A stretch of DNA of 64,000 bases from Adhaeribacter swui (GTDB lineage Bacteria > Bacteroidota > Bacteroidia > Cytophagales > Hymenobacteraceae): the NCBI RefSeq assembly GCF_014217805.1, contig NZ_CP055156.1:3602585-3666584 (forward strand), written 5' to 3'. Each line of letters opens with the position of its first letter. The first letter of the stretch is position 1. This document shows positions 1-7,712 of the stretch, one piece after another. The notes beneath the pieces were generated by a model. The model saw only the letters and a program-made list of their open reading frames with translations, did no database searches and was not told where the DNA came from. A program made the translations under genes and the position numbers.

Positions 1-146
1 TATCGGCTTGCCCGGCCAGAGGCCTACCCGATGGTTAGACACGAGGCGGGAACCTCGCCCCAGCTTGCATTTAGCAAAAAAGTCCCCCTTGGGAGGCGGA
101 TTTTTACTTGCTCAATTTACAAAACTAGGGCGGCGTTAAATTAAGG
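1..146. other. Intergenic edge of window
   Basis: No coding region is visible. A short GC-rich hairpin (CGAGG at 42-46, CCTCG at 53-57) sits in a stretch that is more GC-rich than typical spacer here. It may be the cut end of a dispersed repeat that begins outside the window. It lies 3' of the minus-strand GH32 gene. Confidence 0.3.
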
Positions 147-1796
147 CTATTTCCAGATGGATTCGGCGGAGTAAACTTCCAGGTTTTTAACTTCGATGTT
201 GTTACCCTGGATAAGGAAACCTTCCTGATTCTTGGCGTCGGGATTACGGGCAAAGGAATAGGAGTAGGCGCCATTGTCGATGAATACTTCCACGGAGGTG
301 CGATCGATGTATATATCAGCGGTAATTTCCATGCTGGTCATATCTTCGGGAGAGTAAAATACACCGTTAACGAGGTTCGAATTCATGTCATAATCTACCA
401 GCTTTTGGCCGAACAAATTTAAGCCGGCGCTGGTGGCGTGGCTTAGTTTAAAAGTAGTTTTCAGGCGCAAACCATCGCGGTTATTAAATTCCTGCAATTT
501 CTGGCTGGCTTCGGGGGCGCTTAGGTTTTGCCAAGATTGCATTTTTTTAAAAATTTGCCCGGTTTCTTTTACCGGTACGCTAAACAAACGCACGCCGTCT
601 TTGGTGGTGCGCAAAGTTAATTCGGTGGGCAGCAGCATTTGGTTGTTAAAAGGCATGTTGGGCTGCGGAATGCGGCCCCAGCCCACCTGAATGCGCCGAC
701 CATCTGGTACCGGAATGTTGGCGTAAGTTTGAGCAGCGTAAATAGAACCAGTGCTAAAATAATGCTTGCCGCTTTCGGGCGTGAACGTTTTGCCATCAAA
801 AGAACCCAGCATGTAGGTATTAGATGCACCCAGCATTACCCACTTGGTTTTGTTTTTGTCGCCGTCAACGGGCAGTTCAAATAAATCGGGGCATTCCCAG
901 AAACCGGTGATGTGGCTTTGGTATTGCCAATCTTTTAAGTTGGGGCTGGTGTAAATCGAGTGACCGTCGCGCTCGTTCAGGGCCATTACCCAGTGCTTGC
1001 CGGGTTGGTACCAGAAAACGCGCGGGTCTCGGGTGTCTTTGCTGTTCCATTTAGCTTTAGTGTCAATTACCGGGTTTTTGGCGTATTTCATCCAGGTACG
1101 TCCTTTATCGAGGCTGTAGGCGACGCACTGCACTTCCTTGTCGGGGTTATCGGCGGTGTAGAGGGCTACCATGGCCGGGGTGTTGCCTTTATTAAAACCG
1201 GCGGTATTTTGGTAATCTATAATGGCGGAGCCCGAAAACATGGTGCCGAGCTGGTCGGGGTATAAGGCAATGGGCAGTTCTTGCCAGTGTACCAGATCTT
1301 TACTCACGGCGTGGCCCCAGTGCATGTTTTCCCATTCGCGTTCGTAGGGGTTGTGCTGGTAAAACAGATGGTATTCGCCTTCGTAAAAAACAAGGCCGTT
1401 GGGGTCATTAATCCAGCCCCGGCGGGAAGTAAAATGAAACTGCGGCCGGTTTTTCTCCCGGTACAACGAATCTTGACCGGTAATTTTATCGTCCTGGTAA
1501 ATCTGGCGGAGCCCGGCGGCATCGCCACTGTACTGCAAGGTTATGGTTTTGCCTTTTAGGGCGCTTAAATCGCAGAATACCCAGTACTCGGGTTTATCGG
1601 TTGCCAGCCGTATTTTAAATGTGCGCTCGGTAGTTTTGTTTACGGTAAACTGCATGGTGCCCCGCTCAGCTTGCTGCGATACCGGCAGGTTTAAATACCG
1701 TTTGGTAACTTTTAAGGTAATTTCGGCGGCAAATAAACCAGCATGGCTAATAAAAAACAGCAGTGTGGTAAGTAAAACGTTAGGGTACATTTTCAT
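147..1796 (-). CDS. Secreted glycoside hydrolase family 32 (levanase/fructan beta-fructosidase/invertase type)
   Basis: The protein should hydrolyse beta-fructosidic bonds in fructans or sucrose outside the cytoplasm. The 549-residue sequence starts with a signal peptide (about residues 1-24). A beta-rich N-terminal segment is followed by the GH32 five-blade propeller. The three acidic family motifs are present: WINDPNG (128-134, nucleophile D131), RDP (256-258, transition-state stabiliser D257) and ECP (301-303, acid/base E301). The last roughly 150 residues match the GH32 C-terminal beta-sandwich. The N-terminal extension of about 115 residues before WINDPNG is longer than in a minimal invertase and is typical of Bacteroidota levanase-like enzymes. 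The gene stands alone and diverges from the kinase gene at 2181. Substrate (levan, inulin or sucrose) cannot be decided from sequence. Confidence 0.93.
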   Translation of the reverse strand: MKMYPNVLLTTLLFFISHAGLFAAEITLKVTKRYLNLPVSQQAERGTMQFTVNKTTERTFKIRLATDKPEYWVFCDLSALKGKTITLQYSGDAAGLRQIYQDDKITGQDSLYREKNRPQFHFTSRRGWINDPNGLVFYEGEYHLFYQHNPYEREWENMHWGHAVSKDLVHWQELPIALYPDQLGTMFSGSAIIDYQNTAGFNKGNTPAMVALYTADNPDKEVQCVAYSLDKGRTWMKYAKNPVIDTKAKWNSKDTRDPRVFWYQPGKHWVMALNERDGHSIYTSPNLKDWQYQSHITGFWECPDLFELPVDGDKNKTKWVMLGASNTYMLGSFDGKTFTPESGKHYFSTGSIYAAQTYANIPVPDGRRIQVGWGRIPQPNMPFNNQMLLPTELTLRTTKDGVRLFSVPVKETGQIFKKMQSWQNLSAPEASQKLQEFNNRDGLRLKTTFKLSHATSAGLNLFGQKLVDYDMNSNLVNGVFYSPEDMTSMEITADIYIDRTSVEVFIDNGAYSYSFARNPDAKNQEGFLIQGNNIEVKNLEVYSAESIWK

Positions 1797-2180
1797 GGGG
1801 CCACAATTAAAAGAGGTAAGGTTGCGTACAGTACCAGAATTCCGAAATTTAAAAATTTACCGTGTAGTATTGTTACCACCAAAGAAATTTAAAAAACGAT
1901 CCGGGAATAAGATAGAATTACCTGCCGCAAATACACTGAGGAAAGAGGCACCTCCGAAAAATATTATTATTTTAAATAGCTCCGCCGGTATGAAGGTTGG
2001 GGGATTACTTATTAAGATGTAAGCTTTTAGCCAAAAGTAAGGCGGGTTGAGGTAGCTAAAACAAGAATATGAAAGACTTTTAAGATCAGGTAATTGAAAA
2101 TTTTTAAAAATTTTATCGTATAGAAATAGCCGTAGTAATTGCTCCTGGAACTATAAAGTACAACAGAAAAAAACTGGTTT
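1797..2180. other. Divergent intergenic region
   Basis: This 384-base AT-rich spacer separates the divergently transcribed GH32 and histidine kinase genes and must contain both promoters. I see no convincing TAnnTTTG element, repeat or RNA structure. An open frame across part of it lacks family features and was not called. Confidence 0.4.
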
Positions 2181-3314
2181 ATGACGCTGCAATCGCAAGA
2201 AAGCCTAAATACTTTATTTATTAACCAAATTAAAAACTACGCCATATTTGCCACCGACCCGGATGGCATTGTTACCACCTGGAACAAAGGAGCCGAGCGG
2301 TTAAAAGGCTACACCGAAGCCGAAATAGTGGGGCAATTTTACGGTGTTCTGTCGCCGGATGAGTACCAGGAAGCGGGCTTACCGGAGCGGGAATTACGAT
2401 TGGCTCTGGAAGGAGGGGTGTACGAAGCCGAAGACTGGCGCAAACGCAAAGATGGCTCATTTTTCTGGGCCACTATTATGCTTACCCCTATTTTTGATGA
2501 AGCCGGACAACACGTGGGCTTTACCAAAATAACTGGCGACATTACCAAACAAAAAGAGCTGCAAGACCAGTTAGCCGAGCGGCAACAATCTGCCCTGGAT
2601 CACAAAACCACCGAACTGAAGAAAGTAAATTTTGACCTGGATAATTTTGTGTATACCGCTTCGCACGATTTACGCTCGCCTATTTCAAATATTGAAGGTT
2701 TAATGGTTTTGCTCCGCGACGTTTTAGAGGAAAATCATTGTTTAAATTCCCAAATCAACGAAATCGTAAACCGGGTAACAGCTTCGGTAGACCAGTTTAA
2801 GCACATTATCCTGAACCTTACCGAAATAACGCGCTTACAAAAAGATTTCAGCGAAAACCCACCCGAAGAAGTGCTGAATATCCAAGACGTGTACGACGAG
2901 ATTATGGTGGACTTGGAAGATCCGGTGAAAAATAAAGTCTGTTTTATACAAACCGATTTTCAGGTGCATCAACTCAAGTTCTCGCGTAAAAATTTTAGAA
3001 GCATCTTTTATAACCTGCTGAGCAACGCCATTAAATTCCAGGCCGAGGAGCGGAGTTGCGTCATTAAAATTAGTACCCGCCTGGAGGAGCCGTATGTGGT
3101 ACTCCATATCCAGGACAATGGGTTGGGCATTAGCCGGCACCACCAAGGCCAGTTGTATTCCATGTTTAAACGGTTTCACGGGCACGTAGAGGGTGCGGGA
3201 ATCGGGCTGTACATGGTAAAACGGATTGTTGATAATGCCGGCGGTAAGATAGAAGTAGAATCGGAGGAAGGGGTGGGTACCGCATTTAACGTGTACTTTA
3301 AAGCCGGTTTGTAG
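2181..3314 (+). CDS. PAS-domain sensor histidine kinase (orphan, cytoplasmic)
   Basis: A soluble two-component kinase that would autophosphorylate on histidine in response to a ligand or redox cue at its PAS domain. The 377 residues have no membrane segment. The PAS domain spans about residues 10-125 and ends in a PAC-like GFTKITGDIT segment. A short coiled region leads to the HisKA H-box with H162 (SHDLRSP). The HATPase domain follows with N-box LLSNAIKF, G1 box DNGLGI and G2 box GAGIGLYM. It ends in GVGTAFNVYF, so the kinase core is complete. No response regulator or receiver domain lies next to it, so its partner must be encoded elsewhere. Start is an ATG just after an A-rich stretch. Confidence 0.92.
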   Translation: MTLQSQESLNTLFINQIKNYAIFATDPDGIVTTWNKGAERLKGYTEAEIVGQFYGVLSPDEYQEAGLPERELRLALEGGVYEAEDWRKRKDGSFFWATIMLTPIFDEAGQHVGFTKITGDITKQKELQDQLAERQQSALDHKTTELKKVNFDLDNFVYTASHDLRSPISNIEGLMVLLRDVLEENHCLNSQINEIVNRVTASVDQFKHIILNLTEITRLQKDFSENPPEEVLNIQDVYDEIMVDLEDPVKNKVCFIQTDFQVHQLKFSRKNFRSIFYNLLSNAIKFQAEERSCVIKISTRLEEPYVVLHIQDNGLGISRHHQGQLYSMFKRFHGHVEGAGIGLYMVKRIVDNAGGKIEVESEEGVGTAFNVYFKAGL

Positions 3315-3488
3315 CAGGCTTTTGTGTCTGTATTTAACAGCCGCTTATTTTAAATTGGCTATTCGTATTTATCCGCATACGGGTAAGCGGGTTATAATTT
3401 AAACTCTTCGTAAAACTTCAGGTGGTAAGTTCTGGCGCAGAAAAAATTTAAAAAACACTTTCTTTAGGAATAATTTAGCTCTTGTGCT

Positions 3489-4001
3489 ATGCCTATGACT
3501 GCTCCCGACTACATTAAATATTTAAGCTTAGAACCACACCCCGAAGGCGGCTATTACAAAGAAACCTATCGCGCCGCCGAAAGCATCCCGAACCGGGGTT
3601 TGCCTGCGCGTTTTGCCGAAACCGGCGAACGCAGCCTGGCCACTACTATTTATTTCTTGCTGCCGGCCGGCGAGTTTTCGGCGTTTCACCGGATTAAAAG
3701 CGACGAAGGCTGGCACTTTTACGCTGGCGGGCCGCTCTACATTCACGTTATTCATCCGGACGGCCAGTATGTCTGTTTGCTCCTGGGCGCAGCTATAAGC
3801 CAGGGCGAAACGTTTCAGGCGGTAGTACCGGCGGGCGCCTGGTTTGCCTCCGAACCCGCTCCCGGAACCGAATTTGCCCTGGTGGGTTGCACCGTGGCGC
3901 CCGGCTTTGATTTCCGGGATTTTGAAATGGCCAGTGCCCCAACGCTATTACCGTTTTGCCCCGAGCAAAGCGAATTAATTACCCGCTTGTGCCGGCAATG
4001 A
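3489..4001 (+). CDS. Cupin family protein (DUF985/Cupin_5)
   Basis: A 170-residue single-domain beta-barrel protein of the DUF985 cupin family. Characteristic segments are the N-terminal LEPHPEGGYYKETYR, then TTIYFLLPAGEFSAFHRI, then the metal-site-like DEGWHFYAGGPL, and FDFRDFEMA near the C-terminus. No signal peptide is seen, so it is cytoplasmic. Members are small-molecule isomerase- or epimerase-like proteins with no agreed reaction. The start could be Met1 (3489) or Met3 (3495); the first is kept because it is the most upstream ATG. It shows no operon partner: the next genes are on the opposite strand. Confidence 0.85.
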   Translation: MPMTAPDYIKYLSLEPHPEGGYYKETYRAAESIPNRGLPARFAETGERSLATTIYFLLPAGEFSAFHRIKSDEGWHFYAGGPLYIHVIHPDGQYVCLLLGAAISQGETFQAVVPAGAWFASEPAPGTEFALVGCTVAPGFDFRDFEMASAPTLLPFCPEQSELITRLCRQ

Positions 4002-4088
4002 TTTTAAATCACAAACCTGTCGCACAAATGAGTAGATATTTTAATGGTTAGGTGAAATTTACCATTAAGACATCTGCCTTCTGCTAAG

Positions 4089-4280
4089 TTATTGAGAAAA
4101 TTTTTTGCAGTTATATCCTTGACTTTCAAATTGACCTTTTCTGTCTTTTGCTTCTTTTCGGGGCAGACAAAATCTGGAATGATTGCTGGCATCTTTTATA
4201 CATTCGTAACAAAGTTCGTCTTTACAAGAACTAAGAAACAGCATGGTAAAAGATAAGCTAATAGAAATGAATTTCTTCAT
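4089..4280 (-). CDS. Small cysteine-containing lipoprotein
   Basis: A 63-residue product with a textbook lipoprotein signal: MKKF, a hydrophobic stretch, then the lipobox LSSC with the lipidated Cys near residue 19. The mature part is only about 45 residues, charged, and has four further cysteines (CYEC pair, FCLP, YNCKK), suggesting disulfides or a metal site. I recognise no family. The coding potential rests on the clean lipobox and the ATG start; base composition is AT-richer than the neighbours, in line with an accessory gene. Confidence 0.55.
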   Translation of the reverse strand: MKKFISISLSFTMLFLSSCKDELCYECIKDASNHSRFCLPRKEAKDRKGQFESQGYNCKKFSQ

Positions 4281-4707
4281 AAAATGCGGGATAAGTGGAA
4301 CTGTTAGATTTTTTCATAGACGTAATTTGATCGGGTACGTCTGATTCTACCGTTAGTTCAGGTTAAACAAAAAGGGGAACTAGGTAATTAGAAAATTCCA
4401 ATTTGGAGCATTAAAAAATTTCAATTTGCGGCTAGTTACAAAGTTTGAATAGGTACTGAAACAAGAGAAGAAACGAGAGTTAGTTTTTAAATATAACTTT
4501 TATAAACCGGTTCTCTGTAAGATTGTCGGTGTTTTAACCAGTTATACCGGAAAAGTATGCATGATCAGGGTGATGGAGTGAAGGTTTACCAATGGTAATA
4601 GGTTGACCCAAAAGGTAGTAATTTAATGAAATCAGCTTCGACTAAAAATTTATATTACCTCAGTTGCCAGGGCTACATTTACTGAGCAACCAACAACTAA
4701 CCACGCG
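4281..4707. other. Gene-free AT-rich spacer
   Basis: No supportable gene. The only structure seen is a short inverted repeat AGACGTA (4318-4324) / TACGTCT (4336-4342) upstream of the small lipoprotein gene, which could be an operator or chance. The rest is low-complexity AT-rich sequence. Confidence 0.35.
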
Positions 4708-5256
4708 CTACCGGTACCGGATGGGGAGCATATCCAGCTTTAATAATATCAGTAATAAAATCATGAAGCCCGTACCAGTGGCGGCTATAAGGTTGATGTA
4801 TTTTTGCGCCTTGGTGCGGCTTTTAAATACTTTTTCCATCGAACGAAACAATAACAAACCTAGCAGCCCGCCAAATGTATTCGTCATCATATCGGTGGTA
4901 TCAAAAGCCCCGACGGCCATCACGAATTGAATCACTTCCACTGTTAAACTTATCCCGAAAAAGAAGAAAAGTTTTTTCCAAAATGACCAGGGGGCAAATA
5001 AAACGCCCGTGTAGATGCCCAATGGTACAAAAACCAGCACATTCAAAATAATTTCCCCGGAGTCCATCCGGCCATGGTAAAAGATCTGGTGCCCAAACGG
5101 AATAAAGTTTACCTCGCGGTTACCCATATACGAAAACCGCACGCCCAGCTTTAACACCAAAATCCAAAATAAAGCCACCAGGTAAATACCAAATAATACC
5201 CGGGTTAACTTGTTGGCCGCTTGATAACTGTTCGCTAAATCTTTTTGCAAATTCAT
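4708..5256 (-). CDS. VanZ-like family membrane protein
   Basis: A predicted integral membrane protein of the VanZ-like/RDD-neighbour family. Starting at the ATG at 5256 (MNLQKDLANSYQ) gives 182 residues. The frame stays open further upstream to 5352, but those 32 residues are basic and not conserved-looking. It has about four hydrophobic helices (ALFWILVLKLG, ILNVLVFVPLGIYTGVLF, KLFFFFGISLTVEVIQFV and a C-terminal one near LIAATGTGFMILLLILL). The family-typical pattern N-x-x-F-x-P-x-G then E-x-x-Q is visible. VanZ-like proteins are linked to glycopeptide or envelope phenotypes, but function here is unknown. It stands alone. Confidence 0.8.
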   Translation of the reverse strand: MNLQKDLANSYQAANKLTRVLFGIYLVALFWILVLKLGVRFSYMGNREVNFIPFGHQIFYHGRMDSGEIILNVLVFVPLGIYTGVLFAPWSFWKKLFFFFGISLTVEVIQFVMAVGAFDTTDMMTNTFGGLLGLLLFRSMEKVFKSRTKAQKYINLIAATGTGFMILLLILLKLDMLPIRYR

Positions 5257-5419
5257 GTTGTGGATAGATGATGGGATAACCGGCTGTCTGTTACTTTTTA
5301 CCCGAGCGTACCCTAAAAACAAGATTAACCGCAATTTTAAAATTAGGGGCATTTACCTTAAAAAAGCCAGACTTGTTTTGCCACACCGCCAATAAATTAT
5401 AACCCCGAAAGAAATAAAC

Positions 5420-5815
5420 TTACTCAGCCCAATAATCCACTACCATTACCTCAGCCAGCAGCGGATCTACGGATTGGCTGAAAGCTTTATGCTTGGGGTG
5501 GGAGCCATAGGCATCTAAATCGGGCTGGTTTTTTACCGTTACCACAAAACAATGCGTGTACTTGCCTTGCTTCTGCGCCAGCGCCACATCCGGGCCTCCT
5601 TCTATTTCCAAAATCTGCGGCACCTGCGATTTAAGGTTCAGGAAATCCGAGGTAGCTTTTTGCATTTGCTCCGATGTAGTACCGGGTTTGAACTTGAAGG
5701 CTACTACGTGGCGGAGTTTTTTCTCTGGTGGAGTAGCTGTTTTTAGGTAGAAGCTGGACCCAATTATAAATAGTAATATACTTGTAATGATGATTTTTAA
5801 ATTGGTCCTTATCAT
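5420..5815 (-). CDS. Secreted Dabb (stress-responsive A/B barrel) domain protein
   Basis: A 131-residue protein with an N-terminal hydrophobic export or anchor segment (about residues 8-25) followed by one Dabb domain (about 34-131). Diagnostic elements are LRHVVAFKFKPGTT at the start of the domain, GGPDVA, the central HCFVVTVK strand and the HPKHKAF motif, which is shared by this dimeric ferredoxin-like fold. Dabb proteins include small cyclases and stress proteins; exported versions are common in Bacteroidota and Planctomycetota without a defined role. It is transcribed in the same direction as the VanZ-like gene, 163 bases upstream of it. Confidence 0.85.
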   Translation of the reverse strand: MIRTNLKIIITSILLFIIGSSFYLKTATPPEKKLRHVVAFKFKPGTTSEQMQKATSDFLNLKSQVPQILEIEGGPDVALAQKQGKYTHCFVVTVKNQPDLDAYGSHPKHKAFSQSVDPLLAEVMVVDYWAE

Positions 5816-6313
5816 ATAGAGATTTTAAAAATTAGTATTTAAGAGTAAACTTCGTCTGCATGTTTTCTATTTTACTTTTTCAATAGCGACTACTGAACTC
5901 TGTAAACCTAATAACGTTTTTTCATTAAGAATACAGTTTTTGTTAAATACTTTACCTAAGCTCTTGTAAAGGGAAGCATAGGAGTTAGTATCTTTTATTC
6001 TTAGTCGTTATTCATTGTATAATTGTTTTTTTTAAAATCTAAATTTTAAAAGTATAGCCGATAAAGTCCCCTTATGGAGAATGTGGGGGAGAATAGTATA
6101 TAACCTGTTGCTGGACTGCCTTCTATTTAGTTTTTCAACTAATAAGGAGTTCCAACGAATTAGCCACTGGCAGGTACTAAAAGCAAAATTTTACTTCTAA
6201 AAGACGTAAAAATTTTACCCTATTTAAAAGCTGATAGAAGTAAATTCAGGAATAAGGTAAAATGCTGGTTTTCTTGCTTACATTTAAACTTAAATCAGAC
6301 CACAACTACGGGC
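5816..6313. other. Divergent intergenic region
   Basis: About 500 bases between the minus-strand Dabb gene and plus-strand galM. It is AT-rich with runs of T and shows no ORF with family features and no clear inverted repeat. It must contain the galM promoter, but I cannot place one. Confidence 0.35.
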
Positions 6314-7342
6314 ATGGGTAACATAACAGAAGAAGCTTTCGGACATATGCCGGACGGGCAGGAAGTTCGTTTATTTACCTTAACTAACCAGAATGGCTTG
6401 CAGGTAAAGATAACCCCTTACGGTGGCCGCATTACTTCTATCCTGGTGCCGGATAATAAAGGCCAACTCGTTGATGTGGTACTGGGTTACAGTGACCTGG
6501 CCGGCTACTTAGCCGATGAATCTAACTTTGGCGCTATTATAGGCCGGGTATCTAACCGCATTGCCAAAGGCCAATTTACCCTCGATGGGCAAACCTATAA
6601 TCTGGCAATAAACAATGGCCCTAATCATTTACACGGCGGGCTAAAAGGTTTTGCTAAAGTAATCTGGCAGGCCAAGGTAACCAGCCAAAATACATTAGAG
6701 TTAACCTACCGGAGCCCGGATGGGGAAGAAGGTTATCCGGGTAACTTAACGGCCCGGGTTATTTACTCTATCTTGGATAACAATGAACTCCGAATTGAGA
6801 TTAGTGCCGAAACCGATAAGCCCACGCCGGTGAACCTGACGAGCCACAGCTATTTTAATTTAACCGGCGGCACCAGTACCATCCTGAACCACCAATTATA
6901 CCTGAATGCCGATGCCTACATTGCGGTTGACGAAACCGTAATACCCACCGGCGAAACGCCGACCGTGCATCATACGCCCATGGACTTTACCCAACCCCTA
7001 GTGTTGGGCAGTAGTATAGCGAAAACCAAAGGGTATGATAATACTTTTGTTTTGAATAAAACCGAAAACAACTTATCGCTGGCTGCCTGGGCGCTAGACC
7101 TCGCCAGTGGGCGGCAGGTGGAGGTGTATACTACCCAACCCGGTATTCATTTTTATACCGCCAACCACCTCGATGGCAGCTTTATGGGAAAACACGGCCA
7201 ACCCTACCAACAGTATCAGGGCTTTACCCTGGAAACGAACCGTTTTCCCGACGCCCCAAACCAGCCAACTTTTCCTAACACTATTTTACGACCAGGAGAG
7301 ACATTTCAGGAAGTCACCGTTTACAGATTTACTGTTCGGTAA
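6314..7342 (+). CDS. galM: Aldose 1-epimerase (galactose mutarotase)
   Basis: Interconverts the alpha and beta anomers of aldoses such as galactose and glucose. At 342 residues it is a full-length GalM. Key features are the N-terminal ITPYGGRITSILVPD strand pair, GRVSNRIAKGQF, NGPNHLHGG, the catalytic histidine in SHSYFNLTG (about residue 176) and the catalytic glutamate in LETNRFPDAPNQP near residue 310. There is no signal peptide, so it acts in the cytoplasm. No other gal gene is adjacent. It is downstream of a 500-base spacer and probably monocistronic. Confidence 0.95.
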   Translation: MGNITEEAFGHMPDGQEVRLFTLTNQNGLQVKITPYGGRITSILVPDNKGQLVDVVLGYSDLAGYLADESNFGAIIGRVSNRIAKGQFTLDGQTYNLAINNGPNHLHGGLKGFAKVIWQAKVTSQNTLELTYRSPDGEEGYPGNLTARVIYSILDNNELRIEISAETDKPTPVNLTSHSYFNLTGGTSTILNHQLYLNADAYIAVDETVIPTGETPTVHHTPMDFTQPLVLGSSIAKTKGYDNTFVLNKTENNLSLAAWALDLASGRQVEVYTTQPGIHFYTANHLDGSFMGKHGQPYQQYQGFTLETNRFPDAPNQPTFPNTILRPGETFQEVTVYRFTVR

Positions 7343-7712
7343 CATTTAAAAATGTAACGGGAAATGCTGTTGCCTCAACCCGTTCAAAAACGCAAAAGCC
7401 TCCAGGTTTAGCTGCAGCGTAAGAATAAAAAGCGGTTTCTGGACCACCTCTTCCTGTATGGACCTGGGTAGTTATAAGTAGCAATAAAAGGAAAGGATAA
7501 AATTTAAATGCTAATACAGGCCTTTACGGCCCTGGCAGGTGTTATCGCCTGCCAGACTACCGGGAAAATGTTGGAAATATTTTATAGAAGTTTAAATTTT
7601 ATATTAGGTAAGAAGTAAAATATAAGTATTTAAAGTTGTAAAATCATAGAATTGTCAGGTGGTTACACCTAACACGGAAGAAGAATTTTTAAAATGATTT
7701 GAAACTTTCGTC
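7343..7712. other. Spacer at left edge of AT-rich island, with hairpin
   Basis: 370 bases with no gene. A strong hairpin CTGGCAGG (7533-7540) / CCTGCCAG (7549-7556) with an 8-base loop lies between the convergent galM and SIR2-STAND genes, so it may terminate one or both, although there is no adjacent T-run. From about 7560 the composition turns strongly AT-rich, which marks the left limit of the island. Confidence 0.45.

Noticed and set aside
1543-2022. 159-codon plus-strand frame overlapping the start of the GH32 gene
   Set aside because: Antisense to the GH32 signal and N-terminal region, with no motif; the GH32 frame has three catalytic motifs and is preferred.
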